DNA of 18,416 nt, taken from contig DJML01000028.1 in the NCBI GenBank assembly GCA_002436505.1, positions 16,527 through 34,942 of the forward strand, read 5' to 3'. This DNA comes from Bacteroidetes bacterium UBA6491 (GTDB lineage Bacteria; Bacteroidota; Bacteroidia; NS11-12g; UBA9320). Each line of letters begins with the position of its first letter. Positions within the stretch are counted from its first letter, which is position 1. The notes beneath the pieces are model-generated. The model was not told where the DNA came from, searched no databases, and worked only from the letters and a program-made list of their open reading frames with translations. Below, piece after piece: positions 6,913 through 13,237 of this stretch. The position numbers and the translations under genes are program-made.

Positions 6913-7539
6913 ATGAAACATATAAAATATTTGTTCCCTGTTATCTGTTTTCTGGTTCTTACAACCAGTACAGCTAATGCCGCCAATACTGAATCAGATT
7001 CAGTGGTATATCCGGTGCCAAAGTTCGCTATGTCCGTTAATCCTTTAGGATTTATTCAGTTTGGCCCTGTTTTAAGTGGGGAATTTGGCCTCAATGAAAG
7101 CACTTTGATCAATGCTCATATGAGATTTTCATCCCTTGGCTTGCTTTCCTGGGTTATACGTGAAACAGACGCGGGCCTTGATGAACTGGATGCATTTGCA
7201 TTCGGAGCCGGGATCGTGCGGTTTATGGGATATAACCAGAACAGGCCCTATATAGGTTTTTTCCTGGAGAGAGAAACATCCAATGCAGTTTATGCATCAG
7301 GTTATCTTGACGAATGGTCACAGGATAACAAAACGACTGTTTTTATTTTTAACATTGGTTATCGTTTTAATTTTAATGACGGGTTCTTTATCAACACAGG
7401 TGCTTTTTTTGGCGGAGCCGCAACAACATATGAATGGCGTTACAAGTATCCCGACCTGATCTATGATCCGGAGCCAAGGTCAGGGGAGGACACCAATGCT
7501 TTCGGCATGTTTGAAGTGTCTTTTGGTTATAGTTTCTAG
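6913..7539 (+). CDS. Predicted outer-membrane beta-barrel protein
   Basis: The 208-residue protein has a cleavable signal peptide with a likely cut after TANA near residue 23. The mature part shows repeated amphipathic strands with Gly and aromatic residues, such as FAFGAGIVRFMGY, PYIGFFLE, FIFNIGYRF and GFFINTGAFFGG, and ends in a C-terminal phenylalanine preceded by alternating residues (FEVSFGYSF), a typical signal for outer-membrane barrel insertion. The size suits an 8-strand barrel. No specific family is recognised, and the role is unknown. It is followed 71 bases later by the thioesterase gene, which seems to have its own promoter. Confidence 0.7.
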   Translation: MKHIKYLFPVICFLVLTTSTANAANTESDSVVYPVPKFAMSVNPLGFIQFGPVLSGEFGLNESTLINAHMRFSSLGLLSWVIRETDAGLDELDAFAFGAGIVRFMGYNQNRPYIGFFLERETSNAVYASGYLDEWSQDNKTTVFIFNIGYRFNFNDGFFINTGAFFGGAATTYEWRYKYPDLIYDPEPRSGEDTNAFGMFEVSFGYSF

Positions 7540-7596
7540 GATTAAGCCGCCGAATAAATCGTACGTCGAAAATCAGTTCAGGATATAAAAATATCC

Positions 7597-7604
7597 GACC
7601 TTTG
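7597..7604 (+). promoter_or_regulatory. Possible -7 promoter box before the thioesterase gene
   Basis: GACCTTTG differs at one defined position from TAnnTTTG, the -7 box of Bacteroidota. It ends six bases before the ATG at 7611, so the transcript would have almost no leader. A clear -33 TTG is not seen. Confidence 0.35.
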
Positions 7605-7610
7605 CACCAA

Positions 7611-8024
7611 ATGGAGCAGAACAAGAATGAAATGCAGTTGATAACCACGCATATATGCATGACCAAGGATATTGGTGTGCATGGAAATATGTTCGGGGGG
7701 ATCATGATGGCCTGGATCGATGAAGCAGCATCGGTAATGGCATGCAGGGTTTGTCGTACACCGAACATGGTGACGCTAAAACTGGAAGAAAGTGTTTTTC
7801 ATAAAAAGGTGAAAGTAGGGTTTCTGATCCTGATCTACGGTAGAGTGCATCGGATCGGTAACACCTCCATCACTCTCGATATCGAGGCAAGAAAAAGAAG
7901 TGTATACTCGGGTGACGAGGAACAGGTACTTGTTACCAGGGTTACTTTTGTGCGGATCGATGAAGACGGATCCCCAACACCGATCGCAAATTCTGTTAAA
8001 GAAATATATAAGAAGAATGAGTAG
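7611..8024 (+). CDS. Acyl-CoA thioesterase, hotdog fold (YciA-like)
   Basis: I start at the ATG at 7611 and not the in-frame TTG at 7602, giving 137 residues. It hydrolyses acyl-CoA to free fatty acid and CoA in the cytoplasm. The family motif HGNMFGG lies at 24-30 and is followed by WIDEAA, with Asp37 as likely catalytic acid; the central strand motif VTLKLEESVFHKKVKVG and the later SITLDIEARKRS match the single-hotdog thioesterases that work as hexamers. Substrate chain length cannot be read. The next gene, gcvT, starts 63 bases later on the same strand but has its own possible promoter. Confidence 0.9.
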   Translation: MEQNKNEMQLITTHICMTKDIGVHGNMFGGIMMAWIDEAASVMACRVCRTPNMVTLKLEESVFHKKVKVGFLILIYGRVHRIGNTSITLDIEARKRSVYSGDEEQVLVTRVTFVRIDEDGSPTPIANSVKEIYKKNE

Positions 8025-8075
8025 CAGATCAATAGGTACGAACCGTTCTGCTTCATTTAATGCAATTAATACAAT

Positions 8076-8083
8076 TATATTCG
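8076..8083 (+). promoter_or_regulatory. Possible -7 promoter box before gcvT
   Basis: TATATTCG matches TAnnTTTG at all but one defined position and ends four bases before the gcvT ATG. If used, the mRNA would be leaderless or nearly so. Confidence 0.35.
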
Positions 8084-8087
8084 CACT

Positions 8088-9194
8088 ATGATTTCAGGGG
8101 AAAATTTAAAGAATGTCGCCTTAAACGACCTGCATATTGAACTGGGAGCAAAAATGGTCCCTTTTGCAGGATATAACATGCCTTTGCAATACAAAGGACT
8201 GAAGGAAGAACACATGGCTGTCCGCAACAGCGTTGGCATGTTTGATGTATCGCACATGGGTGAGTTCATGGTTAAAGGAGAAGGTGCTGCCGAGCTGGTT
8301 GAGTGGATCACAAGCAATGACACCTCCAGCATGGTTCCTATGCAGGCTCAGTACAATTGTATGCCTAATGACAAGGGTGGAATTGTTGATGACCTGATTG
8401 TTTACAAGTGGGATGAATCTGAATTCTACCTTGTCGTGAATGCGTCAAATATTGATAAGGACTGGGATTGGATCTCGAAGCAAAATAAAGAGAAAGGTTT
8501 CAATGCAACTTTGGAAAATATGTCAGATGACCTGTCTTTGCTTGCTGTACAGGGACCGAATGCCACAAAATTACTTCAAAAGCTCACCGACATTGACTTA
8601 AGCGCCATTAGTTTCTACCATTTCGGTGCAGGAAATATGGCGGGAATTGAAGATGTAATAATATCCAATACTGGCTACACCGGGTCAGGAGGGTTTGAAC
8701 TTTATGTCTGGAACAAAGATGTAAGGAATATGTGGGATGCGATCATGGACGCAGGTAAGGAATTCGATATCATGCCATGCGGATTAGCCGCCAGAGATAC
8801 ACTCAGGCTTGAGAAAGGTTATTGTCTTTACGGAAATGACATTGATGATAATACATCGCCTATAGAGGCAGGACTTGGATGGATAACGAAGTTCACTCAA
8901 CCGTTCATTAACTGGGAATACCACAAGCAGCTTAAGGACAATAAACCGTCTAGGCGCCTTGTAGGATTCAGGATGATCGATCGCGGAATACCCAGGCAGC
9001 ATTACGAGCTGGTGGATGAGAAGGGAGAGGTCATCGGTACAGTTACTTCTGGTACGCAATCACCGTCTCTTAATGAGGCCATTGGAATGGGTTATGTAAG
9101 AACGGAATTTGCTAAACCGGGATCAACGATCTACGTAAATATCCGAAATAAGAATCTGAAAGCAGAAGTGGTCAGGCTTCCTTTTTTAGCTTGA
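8088..9194 (+). CDS. gcvT: Aminomethyltransferase, glycine cleavage system T protein
   Basis: The 368-residue protein transfers the methylene group from the aminomethyl-lipoyl H protein to tetrahydrofolate and releases ammonia. Family signatures are present from end to end: LGAKMVPFAGYNMPLQY at 19-35, FDVSHMGEF at 52-60, GGIVDDLIVY at 97-106 with the catalytic Asp at 101 or 102, the folate-domain motif GYTGSGGFELYV, CGLAARDTLRLEKGYCLYG, and the C-terminal barrel with VTSGTQSPSL. Length is normal for the family. No gcvH or gcvP lies in the window, which is usual for scattered gcv genes. Its stop codon directly abuts that of the convergent glycosyltransferase gene. Confidence 0.96.
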   Translation: MISGENLKNVALNDLHIELGAKMVPFAGYNMPLQYKGLKEEHMAVRNSVGMFDVSHMGEFMVKGEGAAELVEWITSNDTSSMVPMQAQYNCMPNDKGGIVDDLIVYKWDESEFYLVVNASNIDKDWDWISKQNKEKGFNATLENMSDDLSLLAVQGPNATKLLQKLTDIDLSAISFYHFGAGNMAGIEDVIISNTGYTGSGGFELYVWNKDVRNMWDAIMDAGKEFDIMPCGLAARDTLRLEKGYCLYGNDIDDNTSPIEAGLGWITKFTQPFINWEYHKQLKDNKPSRRLVGFRMIDRGIPRQHYELVDEKGEVIGTVTSGTQSPSLNEAIGMGYVRTEFAKPGSTIYVNIRNKNLKAEVVRLPFLA

Positions 9195-10220
9195 TCAACG
9201 CAATTTCGAGAACTTCTTCCTTTGCAGGATAAAGAATTGAAGGACAACACTCTTGTTGTAATACCCAGTTGTGCCTTTTTGTGAAACCTGGAACATACCG
9301 GCACGTTTTCTATGCCATTTTCTGTATTGCCCAAAGAAAGACCAGTGTGCCTTTATTAAAGCAATAAAATTTTTTACCTCACCGGAGAGCAGGAATTTAA
9401 CTCCCGCGATCAAATCCCAGAATAGCAGCCTTGAGATCAATACTTTCCACAACCGGCCCGCCGGTAAATTTTTTGTAAGCATAGCCAGATTGTTCCTGTA
9501 ATTCAGGAAGGTCTTTCTGCTGTTTTGCTGTGAAAGTGTTCCGCCGCCTATGTGATATACCACAGACTGCCCGCAAGCCCATATCTGATGCCCTCTGTTT
9601 CTTAATCTCCAGCAAAGATCTATCTCTTCCATATGTGCGAAGAAATCCTCATCCAGTTTTTCTTTTCGAAAATCTTTGGCCCTGATAAGCAGCGCTGCAC
9701 CTGAGGCCCAGAATACTTCTGAGTTATCATTGTACTGCCCTTCATCCGGCTCCATTGTGTCGAAAATACGTCCTCTGCAAAAAGGGAATCCCCATTTGTC
9801 AATGAAGCCACCTGCAGCTCCGGCATATTCAAATGATTTATGATCCTTATACTGACAAATCTTTGGTTGAACGGCAGAAATCTTCTCGTCAGAGGTAAGC
9901 AGATCTACCATCGGTGTTAACCAGTTTTCGGTAACCTCAACATCTGAATTCAGCAACACGAAAAGATCTGCTTCGATACGGTCAAGAGCATAATTGTATC
10001 CGCCGGCATAACCCAGGTTGCCATCGATCTGAAGGACTTCAACATCAGGAAATTTATCTTTGACCAGATCAGCTGAACCGTCGTGTGAATCGTTATCAGC
10101 GACCACTACCTTGAAATTAGGGTAATTCGTCCGCAATACATACGGGATGAACCGCTCCAAAAGACCTCTGGTGTTGTAGTTCAGTATAACTATGGCAACT
10201 AACGGACGGTTATTTTCCAT
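9195..10220 (-). CDS. Family 2 glycosyltransferase
   Basis: A GT-A fold transferase of about 341 residues, closest in feel to rhamnosyltransferase/WbbL-like enzymes that add sugars to cell-surface glycans. From the ATG at 10220 the nucleotide-sugar core reads VAIVILNYN, VVVADNDSHDGS and LVLLNSDVEV-type, with the metal-binding SD(V) motif near 92-94, followed by the acceptor-side motif HMEEIDLCWRLRNRG with the likely catalytic acidic residues. The C-terminal third is basic and partly hydrophobic, consistent with membrane association. A GTG at 10226 is an alternative start. The gene begins inside the end of the upstream 131-residue gene, so translation is probably coupled. Donor and acceptor are not known. 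Confidence 0.9.
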   Translation of the reverse strand: MENNRPLVAIVILNYNTRGLLERFIPYVLRTNYPNFKVVVADNDSHDGSADLVKDKFPDVEVLQIDGNLGYAGGYNYALDRIEADLFVLLNSDVEVTENWLTPMVDLLTSDEKISAVQPKICQYKDHKSFEYAGAAGGFIDKWGFPFCRGRIFDTMEPDEGQYNDNSEVFWASGAALLIRAKDFRKEKLDEDFFAHMEEIDLCWRLRNRGHQIWACGQSVVYHIGGGTLSQQNSRKTFLNYRNNLAMLTKNLPAGRLWKVLISRLLFWDLIAGVKFLLSGEVKNFIALIKAHWSFFGQYRKWHRKRAGMFQVSQKGTTGYYNKSVVLQFFILQRKKFSKLR

Positions 10221-10605
10221 TGGCACTTATATCGGAATTGGTAGATTGCTCCCCTTTGTACGGATAAAATACAAAATGACCACCTTTTTCTGTGATCATA
10301 AAAATACAGGCAAATTCGGAGGCATCTTTATAGCTATCCCTGAACAATGAAACCTTTGCTTGCTCCACGACCTTCTTCTCAACCAGTTCTTCTAGTGTTG
10401 ATGCCTGGATGGTCCACGATGTTCCGAGTTCCTTGCGATCGAGTATTATCTCGCCGAGATTGACCTCGTACTGGTGAGCAACAAAGACCGGGTAATCTGA
10501 AAAGCCCTGACCAATGATGTCTTTTGCCGTTTCCCTGAGCATATTCCGGTAGATCAGCAAATCACCCTTCAAGGTGTTAAGTTGGAGTTTAATGTATGGG
10601 TCCAT
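10210..10605 (-). CDS. Conserved-looking protein of unknown function, 131 residues
   Basis: I do not recognise a family with confidence. The protein is soluble, without signal peptide or membrane segment. The N-terminal half is helical (LQLNTLKGDLLIYRNMLRET) and the rest alternates strands and helices, ending in a strand pair FACIFMITEKGGHFVFYPY and a polar tail. Its ATG overlaps the rlmD stop by one base (TAATG), and its stop lies inside the glycosyltransferase start region. This tight coupling suggests a real gene that is translated with its neighbours. Confidence 0.75.
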   Translation of the reverse strand: MDPYIKLQLNTLKGDLLIYRNMLRETAKDIIGQGFSDYPVFVAHQYEVNLGEIILDRKELGTSWTIQASTLEELVEKKVVEQAKVSLFRDSYKDASEFACIFMITEKGGHFVFYPYKGEQSTNSDISANGK

Positions 10606-12014
10606 TATGCTTTCTTTGTCAAAAGTACCACATTCTCGACATGATGTGTATGTGGGAACATGTCTACAGGTTGAATGTATTCGATAGCGTAATAATCTCT
10701 CATCAGGTCAAGGTCTCTTGCCTGTGTAGCCGGATTGCAGCTAACATAAACGATCTTTGGGACACCGGATAAATTAAGTTGTGACACAACTTTGGGGTGC
10801 ATTCCTGCCCTTGGAGGATCAGTAATTACAACATCCGGTCTTCCGTGTTCAGCAATAAAACCTTCATTGAAAATATCCTTCATGTCTCCACATAAAAACG
10901 AGCAATTTGAGATGTTGTTAAGAACTGCGTTCTCATGGGCATCATGCACCGCCTGGTCAACGCTTTCTATACCTATTACCTTGCCTGCCTTTTCAGCCAT
11001 ATACATTGAAATGGTACCTGTGCCGCTATAGAGGTCATAAACGGTCTCCACTCCAGTAAGTCTCGCTAGTTTTCGCGCTTCATCATAAAGTACCTCTGCC
11101 TGACGACTGTTCGTTTGGAAGAATGATTTAGGCTGAATTTTAAATTGCAGGTTCCCAAGTTTTTCGATGATGTGGTTCCTGCCATGCCAAAGTTTTATTT
11201 CCTGATCATAAAGTGTGTCATTTGGCTTCTGATTTATAACGTACATTAATGAGGTGATGCCCGGGAAGTTATCTTTAATGTCATTCAACAGCCCTTCGAT
11301 GGAAGGCATGTCATTCTCATAAAAACTAAGCACCACCAGCCATTCCCCGATTTCCGTGTTCCTTATTATCAGGTTGCGCAGTAAGCCGCCACCATTTCTA
11401 AGATCATAAAAAGAAAGACCTTTATTTAAAGCATAATCCCGGATATGATTTCGGATGCGGTTTGACAGATCATCCTGTAAATGACATTCCTGAATGTCCA
11501 GTACCTTATCAAATCTACCGGGCACATGAAATCCTACCGCATTCATCTCAAGGTCGTCACCCTCCTTATTCTCATCTGGCAAGAGCCACCTTTTGTTGGA
11601 AAAAGTAAATTCCAGTTTGTTGCGATAGAAACGAGTTTTATCAGAACCGATAATAGGCCTGATCTCTTTATATTCAAGTTTGCCGATCCTGTCAAATGCG
11701 TCTTTTACCTGTTGTTGTTTGAAACCGAGTTGAGCATCGTAATTCATTTGTTGCCACTTACATCCTCCACATGTTCCGAAATGCTTACAGAAAGGATCTT
11801 CACGATCTGGCGAACTTTGAATGAGTTTGCTGATTTCTGCGATCAGGAACTTTTTCTTTTTCCCTATTATCCTCAGGTCCGCAATGTCCCCGGGAACAGC
11901 GTGCTTTACAAATATCACTCGTCCGTCATAACGTGCGATGGACATCCCTTCAGCACCGGCAGTAATTATTTCTTGCGACGGATATATTTTTCCGTATTCT
12001 TTGTTTCGAGCCAA
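10605..12014 (-). CDS. rlmD: 23S rRNA (uracil-5-)-methyltransferase, RlmD/RumA family
   Basis: A 469-residue SAM-dependent RNA m5U methyltransferase. An N-terminal TRAM domain (about 10-65) is followed by an iron-sulfur cluster site with Cys76, Cys82, Cys85 and Cys177, then a Rossmann methyltransferase domain with DLYSGTGTISM at 327-337, the TDPPRAG motif at 398-404, the nucleophile Cys426 in VYVSCNPATQARDL, and Glu460 in the HHVENVVLL tail. The exact target uracil is inferred from the family only; TrmA-like relatives exist. The start is a TTG at 12012-12014, because an in-frame TAA lies four codons upstream and the next ATG (codon 24) would cut the TRAM domain. A good promoter box stands just upstream. 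It heads a three-gene unit. Confidence 0.93.
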   Translation of the reverse strand: MARNKEYGKIYPSQEIITAGAEGMSIARYDGRVIFVKHAVPGDIADLRIIGKKKKFLIAEISKLIQSSPDREDPFCKHFGTCGGCKWQQMNYDAQLGFKQQQVKDAFDRIGKLEYKEIRPIIGSDKTRFYRNKLEFTFSNKRWLLPDENKEGDDLEMNAVGFHVPGRFDKVLDIQECHLQDDLSNRIRNHIRDYALNKGLSFYDLRNGGGLLRNLIIRNTEIGEWLVVLSFYENDMPSIEGLLNDIKDNFPGITSLMYVINQKPNDTLYDQEIKLWHGRNHIIEKLGNLQFKIQPKSFFQTNSRQAEVLYDEARKLARLTGVETVYDLYSGTGTISMYMAEKAGKVIGIESVDQAVHDAHENAVLNNISNCSFLCGDMKDIFNEGFIAEHGRPDVVITDPPRAGMHPKVVSQLNLSGVPKIVYVSCNPATQARDLDLMRDYYAIEYIQPVDMFPHTHHVENVVLLTKKA

Positions 12015-12018
12015 GCTG

Positions 12019-12046
12019 CAAATTTACGCATATTGGTCAAGTCAAA
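12019..12046 (-). promoter_or_regulatory. Promoter of the rlmD operon
   Basis: On the minus strand TAAATTTG (12019-12026) is a full match to the TAnnTTTG -7 box. TTTGAC lies upstream at 12041-12046 and another TTGAC at 12036-12040, either of which could serve as the -33 element. The -7 box ends four bases before the TTG start codon, implying a leaderless mRNA. Confidence 0.6.
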
Positions 12047-12111
12047 TGAGCGCATTGTGTGATGACTATGAACGTTACCTATTTGAGAAAATACCGGAAG
12101 AAGGAACAATA

Positions 12112-12570
12112 TCAGTTGGCAGACTGCTGGATCATTTCATCAAGAACCTTGTTAAATGAATTTGCATCCATATAACCTGGATATTGAAAGATCATTTTCT
12201 TGCCAGGGAGATAGAAATAGGTCGTAGGGTAACCCGAGTGCTTATTTTGAGAAAGAGCAGCGAGTAACTGTGGTCCGGTGAAAGTGTCCGATCCTACAAA
12301 ATACTGACCTTTAAGTTCAGGATTGAATTTTATTGGCACGAAATTCTCATTGATCTTGTCAACAACCTCTTTAGCAGAATAGGTGGTTTTATCCATCCTT
12401 TTGCACCAGCCGCACCAATCCGTATACGCATCTATCAATGCGATCTTGTTATCTGCATTCGCTTTTACAAAACCGTCATTGAATTTGTACCAATTTAATT
12501 CTGTTTCACTCTCTGAAAGGGTGAAAGCAAAAGCACTCAAAACAAAGATGGAAAGTATTATTTTCTTCAT
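12112..12570 (-). CDS. Exported thioredoxin-like protein
   Basis: From the ATG at 12568-12570 the protein has 152 residues and begins with a signal peptide (MKKIILSIFVLSAFAFTLS); the upstream ATG ending at 12657 would add 29 residues that spoil this signal and is rejected. The mature part has a thioredoxin-like fold with the redox motif CGWC at 53-56, set in DAYTDWCGWCKRMD, and the cis-proline motif GYPTTYF with Pro115. The form with a Trp before the motif and KxM after it is typical of thioredoxin_7/DsbD-gamma-like periplasmic proteins. It is a likely periplasmic thiol reductase or disulfide carrier; partner unknown. It is divergent from the SPOR gene. Confidence 0.88.
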   Translation of the reverse strand: MKKIILSIFVLSAFAFTLSESETELNWYKFNDGFVKANADNKIALIDAYTDWCGWCKRMDKTTYSAKEVVDKINENFVPIKFNPELKGQYFVGSDTFTGPQLLAALSQNKHSGYPTTYFYLPGKKMIFQYPGYMDANSFNKVLDEMIQQSAN

Positions 12571-12599
12571 TCTTTTATCTTCTGGTGTGATTTCAACTG

Positions 12600-12607
12600 T
12601 AAAGATA
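12600..12607 (-). promoter_or_regulatory. Possible -7 box for the thioredoxin-like gene
   Basis: On the minus strand TATCTTTA differs from TAnnTTTG only at the last base. It lies 29 bases before the chosen start at 12570, in the 101-base divergent interval. Confidence 0.35.
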
Positions 12608-12618
12608 CAACAGTCAAT

Positions 12619-12626
12619 TAACTTTG
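12619..12626 (+). promoter_or_regulatory. -7 promoter box for the SPOR gene
   Basis: TAACTTTG is a full match to TAnnTTTG and lies 45 bases before the ATG at 12672. I cannot see a matching -33 TTG at the usual distance. It overlaps the upstream part of the divergent thioredoxin-like promoter. Confidence 0.45.
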
Positions 12627-12671
12627 TAGGTACACCTGTTTTGTCAAGGTATTGCAATAAATTTATTTAAT

Positions 12672-13214
12672 ATGACCAAAGAAATCAACGAAAACAAGAG
12701 AAACAGTCGTCCTTATCTAGTCGTTTTAGCCCTGTTGGCACTGGTATTGGGTGCTATGGCCCTCATAAATTTCAGGAAGACAGCAGCATTTAAAGATAAG
12801 CTGATTTCCTGTGAGGATGACCTTACAAAATATGATTCTCTGCTCCGCGAAAGGAATATTGAACTGGCGGCATGGAAGGAGGTTGTGGGGAAAGAGCAGG
12901 AGCAGGTCGAAACTGCTGAGAAACCTCTTTATAAACAGGAAGAAGGCGTCTTCTTTGAGGTTCAGATAGGTTCGTTCAAAGATTTTGACCTGGATGAATA
13001 CCTTAACGAAATGGTGGAAATAAGGCAGGAAAAGGATGCGGTATCGACGAAACTTTTACTGGGCAGATTTCGTTCTGTTAAACAGGCCCGCTTGTTTGAG
13101 AATGACATGAAAAGGATCGGGCTGAAAGATGCCTTTGTGATCGGTCGTGTCGACAATAAGCTCATGGATGTCGATGATGCCATTGAGGTCCTGAAGAGGC
13201 AAAATAAAGATTAA
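12672..13214 (+). CDS. SPOR-domain inner-membrane protein
   Basis: A 180-residue protein with a short polar N terminus, one membrane helix at about 14-33 (PYLVVLALLALVLGAMALI), a charged helical stretch likely to be a coiled coil (36-80), and a C-terminal SPOR-like domain (93-165) with FFEVQIGSFKDFDL, then KLLLGRFRSVKQARLFENDMKRIGLKDAFVI. SPOR domains bind denuded peptidoglycan strands and often mark cell-division or envelope-remodelling proteins. The topology would put the domain in the periplasm. It is followed 23 bases later by the DUF4175 gene on the same strand, so the two probably act together. Confidence 0.8.
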   Translation: MTKEINENKRNSRPYLVVLALLALVLGAMALINFRKTAAFKDKLISCEDDLTKYDSLLRERNIELAAWKEVVGKEQEQVETAEKPLYKQEEGVFFEVQIGSFKDFDLDEYLNEMVEIRQEKDAVSTKLLLGRFRSVKQARLFENDMKRIGLKDAFVIGRVDNKLMDVDDAIEVLKRQNKD

Positions 13215-13219
13215 CTTTG
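13212..13219 (+). promoter_or_regulatory. Possible -7 box overlapping the SPOR stop codon
   Basis: TAACTTTG matches TAnnTTTG fully, and its first three bases are the TAA stop of the SPOR gene. It ends 18 bases before the GTG start of the DUF4175 gene, so that gene may have its own start site in addition to read-through. Confidence 0.4.
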
Positions 13220-13237
13220 GACGTTTAACACATTGCA

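Noticed and set aside
7391..7768. 125-codon minus-strand frame across the barrel and thioesterase genes
   Set aside because: It overlaps two better supported plus-strand genes and shows no domain or start context.
11481..12062. 193-codon open frame on the plus strand opposite rlmD
   Set aside because: It lies antisense to the well-supported methyltransferase gene, has no recognisable domain, and its composition is that of a reversed coding frame.
12570..12657. N-terminal extension of the thioredoxin-like protein from an upstream ATG
   Set aside because: It would put 29 non-conserved residues before a clean signal peptide and overlap the likely promoter region.
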